Below, in pieces: positions 57,990 to 64,000 of a stretch of DNA of 64,000 nt. The position numbers and the translations under genes were made by a program. How positions within the stretch are numbered: position 1 is the stretch's first letter; each line of letters starts with the position of its first letter. The notes under the pieces are model-generated. The model did not search any database, had not been told where the DNA came from, and saw only the letters and a program-made list of their open reading frames with translations. Source of the stretch: Pseudohalioglobus sediminis. GTDB taxonomy: Bacteria > Pseudomonadota > Gammaproteobacteria > Pseudomonadales > Halieaceae. Location of the stretch: the NCBI RefSeq assembly GCF_008370495.1, contig NZ_VTUX01000002.1, positions 248,001 to 312,000 of the forward strand. Reading direction: 5' to 3'.

Positions 57990-59162
57990 ATGTTTGTCGA
58001 TTACACCGATGCCCAGAGAGAACTCCGCCGTGAGTTCCGGGCTTACTTCAGCAATCTGATCAAGCCTGAGTACCGCGAGGAGTTGCGCAACGCGGAAAGC
58101 GGCGACCTGTACAAGGAACTCATTCGCCAGCAGGGTAAAGACGGCATGCTCGCCGTGGGCTGGCCCGAAGAGTACGGCGGCCGTGGCCTGAGCGAGTCAG
58201 AGCAATTGATTCGCTACGAGGAGTCGCTGCTGGCCGGGGCACCCACCCCGTTTGTCACCCTGAACACAGTCGGCCCTTCGATTATCAGCCGGGGCACGGA
58301 AGAACAGAAAAAACGCTTTCTGCCGGGCATCGCCGCAGGTGAACTGCACTTTTCCATCGGCTACAGCGAGCCCAGCGCGGGCACTGACCTCGCGGCACTG
58401 ACGACCTCAGCGGTGAGGCAGGATGACCACTACCTGGTCAATGGCAGCAAGGTTTATACCAGTGGCGCGGAAGGCGCCGACTACATCTGGCTAGCCGCGC
58501 GAACCAACCCCGATGTTCCCAAGCACAAGGGCATATCCATCCTCGTGGTAGACACCAAGGACCCGGGGTTTTCCCGCGGTGATATCAACACCATGGGCGG
58601 TGTGCACACCAACGTCACCTATTACGAAAATATCAAAGTGCCGCTGGATATGATTATCGGCGAGGAGAATGGCGGCTGGCGCCTGATCACCGAGCAGCTC
58701 AACCACGAACGTGTGGGCCTGGCTGCCTGGGGTATACAGGGCTGGAAGCTGTTCCATGATGCCCTGGCCTGGGCGCGCAACACCCGTGGCGCCGACGGCA
58801 AGCGCGTGATCGATGAGCCTATCGCCCAGCGCAACCTGGCCGAGGTGTACGCGCACCTTGAGGCCATGCGGGTAATGAATGCCCGCATGTCCTGGTCACT
58901 GGACCAGCAGGAAATGGATGCGGTATTCCCCTCCGCCATCAAGGTTTACTCTACAGAGATCATGCTCGAGATCTGTCGCCTGCTGATGGACGTCGTGGGA
59001 CCTCACGCATTGATTGCCGCGGGCAGCGAGGGCGCGGTACTGCATGGCAACCTGGAGCACGAACACCGCCGGGCCACAATCAATACCTTTGGCGGCGGCG
59101 TGGTGGAAGTGCTCCGCGGTCTCGTGGCGACCCATGGCCTGGGCATGCCGCAGCATCGATAG
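57990..59162 (+). CDS. Acyl-CoA dehydrogenase, FadE29/ChsE2-like position
   Basis: The 390-residue enzyme begins MFVDYTDAQRELRREFRAYF, with GAGGAG 7 nt upstream. It keeps the canonical loop SIGYSEPSAGTDLAALTT and VNGSKVYTSGAEGADYIW. The C-terminal segment has LEHEHRRATINTFGGGVVEVLRGLVA. In mycobacterial cholesterol catabolism FadE28-FadE29 dehydrogenate the C22 (propanoyl) side-chain CoA ester. Its gene order with the MaoC-DUF35, MaoC and aldolase genes matches that operon. Confidence 0.92.
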   Translation: MFVDYTDAQRELRREFRAYFSNLIKPEYREELRNAESGDLYKELIRQQGKDGMLAVGWPEEYGGRGLSESEQLIRYEESLLAGAPTPFVTLNTVGPSIISRGTEEQKKRFLPGIAAGELHFSIGYSEPSAGTDLAALTTSAVRQDDHYLVNGSKVYTSGAEGADYIWLAARTNPDVPKHKGISILVVDTKDPGFSRGDINTMGGVHTNVTYYENIKVPLDMIIGEENGGWRLITEQLNHERVGLAAWGIQGWKLFHDALAWARNTRGADGKRVIDEPIAQRNLAEVYAHLEAMRVMNARMSWSLDQQEMDAVFPSAIKVYSTEIMLEICRLLMDVVGPHALIAAGSEGAVLHGNLEHEHRRATINTFGGGVVEVLRGLVATHGLGMPQHR

Positions 59163-59236
59163 GAAAACTGTTTGGCCACAGTCGCCCGACCAGGGCCTGC
59201 GGCACCAAAAGATAACGACACGGTGATTTCCTTGAC

Positions 59237-59254
59237 GGCCCGCTATAGCGGGCC
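59237..59254. other. Perfect 18-bp palindrome in the dehydrogenase-MaoC gap
   Basis: GGCCCGCTATAGCGGGCC is an exact palindrome that can form an 8-9 bp GC-rich hairpin 75 nt after the dehydrogenase stop. No T-run follows. It may attenuate or stabilise the transcript within the operon, or be a protein site. Confidence 0.6.
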
Positions 59255-59287
59255 CGTTACCGGGAACAATAAAAGGGATCTCAGGAT

Positions 59288-60259
59288 ATGACACCAGAAG
59301 AGCAGAAAGCCTTCGAGGACAAACTCTACGCCTACGTGGGCGTTGAAGTGTGTTCTCGAAAACCGGCAAAGGACGCGGTCAACGAGACCATGATCCGCCA
59401 CTGGACTGAGGTAATGGGTGACAACAACCCCGCCTACACGGATGCACAGTGGGCGGCCCAGAGTCGCCGCGGCAAGACCATCGCGCCGCCGGCGATGATG
59501 TATGTATGGAACCAGGAAGGCTACTCCGTCGCCAGCACCGGTCGTGCTTCAGACCCGCAGACGGACATGGTAGAGATGTTGACCGAGCACGGCTTCACCG
59601 GCGTGCTCGGCACCAACGTCAAGCAGGAATATTTCAAGGAGGCCAGCCCCGGCGACACCGTGTACGTGGAAATGGTTATTGACAACATTTCCGAACGCAA
59701 GGCGACCGCAAGGGGTGCCGGCTACTTCTTCGAAACCCTGGCCACCTTCAGTGACCAGAACGGCGATAAACTCGGTACCCAGCGTTTCCGGGTGCTCAAG
59801 TTCATTCCGCAGGAACAGCCTGCCGCCGCCGCAGCGGACGACAAGCTCGAAGTCCCGACTCGCATCCCCTCCCCTCGCGGCCACGACAACGGCTGGTGGT
59901 GGAATGCCGTGGATGAAGGCAAGGTACTGATACAGCGCTGCACGGACTGCCAGACCTTGCGCCATCCGCCGAGACCGATGTGCGGGGAATGCCAGTCCAT
60001 GGCCTGGGACTCGATTGAGTCCACCCTTGATGGCGAAGTCATGAGCTTCACCTGCCTGCGCCATCCAAAGATACCGGGCTACCCGGCAGACCCCATCTGC
60101 GCAGTAATCAAACTGGCTGAGGGCACCAACATCGTCTCCAACGTGGTCGGCTGCGACTTCGAGGACGTGCACATCGGCATGAAGGTTACCGGCAAGGTGG
60201 AACAGGTCGATGAAAAGACCATGCTGCCGCAGTTTTACCCGGCGCAGGCAGGAGCATAA
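59288..60259 (+). CDS. MaoC-DUF35 fusion protein (ChsH2-like)
   Basis: The 323-residue protein has an N-terminal MaoC-like hot-dog domain (about 1-170; MIRHWTEVMGDNNPAYTD, TGVLGTNVKQEYFKEASPGDTVYVEM). A DUF35 domain follows (about 190-320) with a zinc ribbon CTDCQTLRHPPRPMCGEC and an OB-fold. This fusion is diagnostic for ChsH2: the hot-dog half pairs with ChsH1 as a hydratase, and the DUF35 half docks on Ltp2. AGGA lies 2-3 nt before the ATG. The MaoC gene follows after 2 nt. Confidence 0.93.
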   Translation: MTPEEQKAFEDKLYAYVGVEVCSRKPAKDAVNETMIRHWTEVMGDNNPAYTDAQWAAQSRRGKTIAPPAMMYVWNQEGYSVASTGRASDPQTDMVEMLTEHGFTGVLGTNVKQEYFKEASPGDTVYVEMVIDNISERKATARGAGYFFETLATFSDQNGDKLGTQRFRVLKFIPQEQPAAAAADDKLEVPTRIPSPRGHDNGWWWNAVDEGKVLIQRCTDCQTLRHPPRPMCGECQSMAWDSIESTLDGEVMSFTCLRHPKIPGYPADPICAVIKLAEGTNIVSNVVGCDFEDVHIGMKVTGKVEQVDEKTMLPQFYPAQAGA

Positions 60260-60261
60260 CA

Positions 60262-60711
60262 ATGAGTGCAGCAGTGACAGAGTACAAGACATTGCATGTC
60301 GCCGACGTCAGCGTGGGCGACAAACTTCCATCCCTCGACATCGATGTGACCAGCGGTCTCATTGTGGGCGGTGCACTGGCCACGCGGGACTTTGAACCCG
60401 TGCATCACGACAAGTCTGTGGCCCAGGCCGCCGGATTGCCGGATATCTTCATGAACATTCTCACCAGCCAGGGGCTGATGAGCCGCTTCGTCACCGACTG
60501 GAGCGGCCCGGAAGCCGTGATCAAGTCTCTCGACGTGAAACTGGGTGCGCCCAACCTGCCCGGGATGGTGATGACCATCAACGGGGAAGTCACCGCATGC
60601 GATGCCGCCACCGGCGTGGTCGAGGTCGCGGTAACGGGTGAAAACAATATCTGGGGTATGCACATGCAGGGCAGCGTGCAAGTGGCGCTGCCACGGGGGG
60701 ATCAGGCATGA
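60262..60711 (+). CDS. MaoC-like hydratase subunit (ChsH1-like)
   Basis: The 149-residue hot-dog protein has ATRDFEPVHHDKSVAQAAGLPDIFMNILTSQG, in which the hydratase Asp/His pair is recognisable, and MQGSVQVALPRG at the end. AGGAG stands 7 nt before the ATG. With the preceding ChsH2-like protein it should form a heteromeric enoyl-CoA hydratase acting on the unsaturated side chain before aldol cleavage. The aldolase gene overlaps its stop (ATGA). Confidence 0.93.
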   Translation: MSAAVTEYKTLHVADVSVGDKLPSLDIDVTSGLIVGGALATRDFEPVHHDKSVAQAAGLPDIFMNILTSQGLMSRFVTDWSGPEAVIKSLDVKLGAPNLPGMVMTINGEVTACDAATGVVEVAVTGENNIWGMHMQGSVQVALPRGDQA

Positions 60712-61883
60712 CGGCAAATATCAGGAACAAGTCTGTCATAGTCGGGGTTGGCAACACCGCGTTTTCCAAGGATTCCGGTGTATCGGAACTCAGCCTCGCG
60801 GTGCAGGCCATCAAGGCGGCATTGGACGATGCCGGCCTGAGTCCTGCTGATTTGGACGGGTTCGCCACCTTCACCCTGGACCACAACGACGAGATTGAGG
60901 TGGCCCGAACGCTGGGCTGCGGCGACCTGACCTTCTGGGGGCGGTCACACTACGGCGGCGGCGCCGCTACCGGCAGCCTGCACCAGGCGGTGATGGCTGT
61001 CGCAACCGGTATGGCCGAGTGTGTGGCGGTGTTCCGCGCACTCAACGGACGCTCAGGCCAACGCTACTCCCAGGGTGTGTCCGGCAATATCCTTACTGCA
61101 GACGCCATCCACTGGGGCTGGTACATGCCCTACGGCTTGCTGACCCCGGCCTCCTGGACCGCGATGCTGACCCAGCGCTGGATGCACCAGACCGGCGTGA
61201 CCAAGGAGGCGATGTTCGAGGTGGCCAGCACCACGCGCAATTATGCCGTCAACAATCCCGCGGCGTTTTTCTACCAGCAACCGCTGTCGCGTGACGATTA
61301 CTTCAACGCGCGCATGATCGCCGATCCCCTGCAGCTGTTCGACTGTTGCCAGGAAAGCGATGGCGGCTCCTGTGTCATTGTCACCACACCAGAGCGTGCC
61401 CGCGACCTGAAACAGCCCGGCGTTGCCGTACGTGGGGTGGCCCAGGCCGCAGGGGAAGAACAAGAGCAGATGACCTCGTTCTACCGGGAGGAGCTGGCGG
61501 CTATTACCGAGCACCGTATCGCCGCGAAGAATTGTTATGCGATGGCCGACCTGACCCCGGCGGACATCGATGCCGCCGTGCTGTATGACGCCTTCAGCTC
61601 CAATGTGCTGCTGCAGTTGGAGGCCTGGCAGTTTTGCGACTATGGCGAGGCCGGGGAGTTTGTTCTGGGCGGTGCCCTGCGACCCGATGGCCGCTTGCCC
61701 ACCAACACCCATGGCGGACAGCTCTCCGAGGCCTACATTCACGGCGTCAATGGGCTGGTAGAGGCAACCAGACTGGTCCGCGGCCAGTCCGTGAACCAAC
61801 CGGACAAGCAGGTTGACCACGTCCTGGTCACCTCCGGTGTCGGCATTCCCACCGGCGGCGCGCTATTGGGCAGGCTGGACTGA
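60708..61883 (+). CDS. Ltp2-like thiolase-fold aldolase, copy 2
   Basis: The 391-residue protein has the Ltp2 arrangement: HYGGGAATGSLHQAVMAV, SFYREEL at 257-263, Tyr293 in VLYDAF and Tyr343 in SEAYIHG. It is translationally coupled to the ChsH1-like gene. It should cleave the hydroxylated side-chain CoA ester into a ketone-bearing core and a short acyl-CoA (propionyl-CoA in the steroid case). It closely resembles copy 1 at 54466-55638 through the whole length, differing mainly in residues 130-240. Confidence 0.92.
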   Translation: MTANIRNKSVIVGVGNTAFSKDSGVSELSLAVQAIKAALDDAGLSPADLDGFATFTLDHNDEIEVARTLGCGDLTFWGRSHYGGGAATGSLHQAVMAVATGMAECVAVFRALNGRSGQRYSQGVSGNILTADAIHWGWYMPYGLLTPASWTAMLTQRWMHQTGVTKEAMFEVASTTRNYAVNNPAAFFYQQPLSRDDYFNARMIADPLQLFDCCQESDGGSCVIVTTPERARDLKQPGVAVRGVAQAAGEEQEQMTSFYREELAAITEHRIAAKNCYAMADLTPADIDAAVLYDAFSSNVLLQLEAWQFCDYGEAGEFVLGGALRPDGRLPTNTHGGQLSEAYIHGVNGLVEATRLVRGQSVNQPDKQVDHVLVTSGVGIPTGGALLGRLD

Positions 61884-61962
61884 GCACAGGTCAGGCGCGC
61901 TGTCGGCAACGGCACGCGCCGCAAGGTCATTAACGGCCCGGCCAATATAACAGGTAAACGCT

Positions 61963-63171
61963 ATGTATTATGGTTGGCGCATCGTTGGCAGCGCGTTCAC
62001 GGCGCAACTGTTTGTTATCGGTTTCTTCACCTATGCAGTAAGCCTGTTGGTGGAACCGGTGCGTACGGAATTCGGTGTATCGCTGGAACAGGTGATGTAC
62101 AGCCTGACGGCGGCGACATTTCTGGGCCTGTTTTTGCAGCCGCTGGGCGGCGTACTGATTGATCGCTATTCGATGCGCGTGTTGATGTCGGCAGGCGCCC
62201 TGCTCTATGCAGCAGGGCTGTATGCCATCAGCGCCAGCACCAGCATCTGGCAATACATCGCCTTCTTTGCCCTCACCATGGCACTGGCCAATACGCTGAC
62301 CGGCGCGATGTCGGCATCGGCCGTCATCTCCCGGTGGTTCACCGCCAGTCGCGGCCGCGCCCTGGGCATTGCCGCCATCGGCACCTCTGTCGGCGGCGTG
62401 GTGATTCCCGCCCTGATCAGCCACTGGCTCGACAGCCACAGCTGGCGCGGCGCACTGGAGAACCTGTCACTACTGGTGCTGGTGGTCATGTTGCCCGTGG
62501 TCATACTTGGCATTCGCAGTGCACCTGCCGACGTGGGCCTGCAGGCAGAGCTGGATCCACACGCCGCGACCGGCGCCGCGGACCAGGACATGGGCATGGG
62601 CGCAATCCTGCGTATCCCGGCGTTCTGGTACATCGGCCTGAGCCTGGGCCTGCTGTTCAGCGCCTACACCTCGGTGCTATCAAACCTGACGCCCTATGCG
62701 ATCGACCTGGGGAGTAGCAAGGAACAGGCGTCCACCCTGATTATGGCAGTGGCCATTACCGGTTTTATCGGCAAGATTCTGTTCGGCCTGGCCGCCGACA
62801 AACTCAGCCTGCGCTCGGCGCTCTGGCTGGCGCAGGCGCTGGTGGCTGGCGCTTTCCTGCTGCTGGCGCAGGCTTCTTCGCACCCGCTGATGCTGCTGGG
62901 AGCATCCATCCTGGGGCTCGCCGCCGGGGGCATGCTGCCGGTCTGGGGCGCGCTCATGGCACAGGTTTTCGGTTTACTCAGCTACGGTCGCGCGATGGGC
63001 CTGATGGGCCCATTGATTACCCTGTGTGTCATGCCGGGTTTCACTATCATTGGACGCCTGTACGACAACCTGGGCAGCTACACACCTGGCCTGTACCTGT
63101 TCACCGGTTTCTGTGTCGCGGCGGCGCTGATGATCCTGCCACTGCGCCTCGATCACGCCCGCCGCAGCTGA
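61963..63171 (+). CDS. MFS transporter (monocarboxylate/oxalate-formate antiporter type)
   Basis: The 402-residue protein has about twelve membrane helices, starting MYYGWRIVGSAFTAQLFVIGFF. The loop between helices 2 and 3 is GGVLIDRYSMRVLM, and SRWFTASRGRALGIAAIGTSVGG is in helix 4-5. The WRI opening and the R-G-A-G spacing fit the OFA/MCT branch. It lies 79 nt after the aldolase and probably imports an organic acid substrate of the cluster, or exports an end product. It converges with the DUF1214 gene, stops 3 nt apart. Confidence 0.9.
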   Translation: MYYGWRIVGSAFTAQLFVIGFFTYAVSLLVEPVRTEFGVSLEQVMYSLTAATFLGLFLQPLGGVLIDRYSMRVLMSAGALLYAAGLYAISASTSIWQYIAFFALTMALANTLTGAMSASAVISRWFTASRGRALGIAAIGTSVGGVVIPALISHWLDSHSWRGALENLSLLVLVVMLPVVILGIRSAPADVGLQAELDPHAATGAADQDMGMGAILRIPAFWYIGLSLGLLFSAYTSVLSNLTPYAIDLGSSKEQASTLIMAVAITGFIGKILFGLAADKLSLRSALWLAQALVAGAFLLLAQASSHPLMLLGASILGLAAGGMLPVWGALMAQVFGLLSYGRAMGLMGPLITLCVMPGFTIIGRLYDNLGSYTPGLYLFTGFCVAAALMILPLRLDHARRS

Positions 63172-63174
63172 GAC

Positions 63175-64000
63175 TCACAAGGCATCAAGCTTAACGACGC
63201 GCAGCTGCGGGGGTTCGCTGTCCGCAGCCAGCTGATAGCGAATGGCCAGCAGGCCCTGTTCACGCCCGCCCGTATCCAGCCAGTTTTCACCGGGAGGCCG
63301 AACGTGCGACACGACCAAACGGTAGCGGCCATTGGCGGTCACTATCTGTTGGTCGTTAAGGGCACTCTGCTGAGCGCTGCCACCGAGAGACTGCAGCCAC
63401 CGATTCTGCAAAGAAACCGACCAGTACGGGGCGTCGGGCACCTCACCCTCTATCACCAGCGCTTCATCCGCGGCCAGCTTGAACCAACCACCAAAGTACT
63501 GGTTGTCGAAGGTCGGGTAAAACACGCCACCGAAATCGGCGCTGTAGCGTGCTGGTGGTTCAGTCGTATTTGGCGCGTCTGCCAACATGTCCGCCAATGC
63601 GACGGCACCGTCCACCGTGGCATTAAAGAAACCGGTGGCGGCGCGCAGGCGCTCGGCAACAACCGCGTCGGTCATCGGCGCAGGCACAGCAGCGGCATCG
63701 AGATTCCGGATGCTGAAGCGCGCAGTCTCGCTGTCTTTGCGCTCATGGTAGTACTGGCGCACCATGACCATGTGCACGTCCTCTTCCAGTTGCAGCCAAT
63801 CCTGCCCGTCCGCGGGGGGCTCCGCACTGAGCAGAATACTGAAGTCTCCCTGCTCATCGAAGCGTAACGAGGCGCTGGACAGGTTTGCCGCCGCCCTGTT
63901 CCAGCCGTTAAGCTGCCGGCCGTAAAGCATGAACCCGAGGTAACGCGCAGCGCCGCGATTACCGCTGATCCGGTAGCGATATTCATGGGAGATTTCCGCG
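63175..64000 (-). CDS. DUF1214-domain protein, C-terminal part (runs off right edge)
   Basis: The frame is open from the stop at 63175 to the window end, about 275 codons, with no reliable start inside. The upstream part reads AEISHEYRYRISGNRGAARYLGF before MLYGRQ. The C-terminal pattern YWSVSLQNRWLQSL, then SALNDQQIVTANGRYRLVVSH and NWLDTGGREQGLLAIRYQL is the DUF1214 signature. Family members are often exported and sit in steroid and hydrocarbon catabolic clusters, with unknown activity. Confidence 0.87.
   Translation of the reverse strand, partial: AEISHEYRYRISGNRGAARYLGFMLYGRQLNGWNRAAANLSSASLRFDEQGDFSILLSAEPPADGQDWLQLEEDVHMVMVRQYYHERKDSETARFSIRNLDAAAVPAPMTDAVVAERLRAATGFFNATVDGAVALADMLADAPNTTEPPARYSADFGGVFYPTFDNQYFGGWFKLAADEALVIEGEVPDAPYWSVSLQNRWLQSLGGSAQQSALNDQQIVTANGRYRLVVSHVRPPGENWLDTGGREQGLLAIRYQLAADSEPPQLRVVKLDAL

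Noticed and set aside
1-64000. Prophage, integrative element or insertion sequence
   Set aside because: No integrase, transposase, phage structural gene or attachment-site duplication was seen, including around the tRNA-Ala gene.

Overview
The window is a GC-rich stretch of a gammaproteobacterial chromosome. The housekeeping genes (gltX, truC, dusA, tal, hrpA, mnmC, cpxRA, a SlyD-type isomerase, mlaA) are of gammaproteobacterial type. They sit beside dense acyl-CoA catabolic clusters, a TonB receptor and sulfatases, a mix I associate with marine Halieaceae/Cellvibrionales-like bacteria. That family assignment is inference; no rRNA is present to settle it. There is no prophage, transposase, plasmid backbone or CRISPR array.

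Region 1 (1-19 kb) is a catabolic island. A minus-strand operon (6560 down to about 715, possibly to the patatin gene at the left edge) encodes an alpha/beta hydrolase of haloalkane dehalogenase type, two acyl-CoA dehydrogenases, an enoyl-CoA isomerase, an anchored protein and an APH-type kinase like those that partner acyl-CoA dehydrogenases. A TonB receptor is divergent to it. Next come a GST, two formylglycine-type sulfatases, a DJ-1/PfpI protein, a metallo-beta-lactamase-fold protein, a dienoyl-CoA isomerase, a TetR regulator and a nitronate monooxygenase-like flavoprotein. Five promoter regions carry tandem copies of the palindrome TATGNCATA at 12-13 bp spacing, one of them in front of the tetR gene. 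I infer a single local TetR regulon. Degenerate REP-like palindromes are scattered through the region, and one abuts a truncated aminotransferase gene.

Region 2 (19.4-34 kb) is mostly core: tRNA-Ala(GGC), a TauD-like dioxygenase, SlyD-like, YchJ-like and TRIC proteins, a tandem thioredoxin-fold protein, gltX, a GST, truC, asparaginase, a less densely coded patch (28-30 kb) with a small secreted protein and a LuxR-type regulator, then dusA, tal and an HsbA/HsbR-like STAS-phosphatase pair whose receiver domain has Glu at the phosphoacceptor position.

Region 3 (34-54 kb) contains mlaA, an hvfABC (bufferin/MNIO) RiPP operon whose precursor has ten EGKC motifs in 48-bp DNA repeats, hrpA, a MaoC hydratase, two unknown conserved genes, mnmC, a glutaminyl cyclase, an M16 metalloprotease, a cpxP-like/cpxR/cpxA locus with a CpxR box, a second TauD dioxygenase, and an amidoligase/glutamine-amidotransferase pair.

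Region 4 (54.4-64 kb) resembles the mycobacterial igr steroid side-chain operon: two acyl-CoA dehydrogenases, a MaoC-DUF35 fusion (ChsH2-like), a MaoC protein (ChsH1-like) and an Ltp2-like aldolase. A second Ltp2-like aldolase with its own DUF35 protein, a TetR gene with a large palindrome in the divergent promoter, an MFS transporter and a DUF1214 protein running off the right edge complete it.
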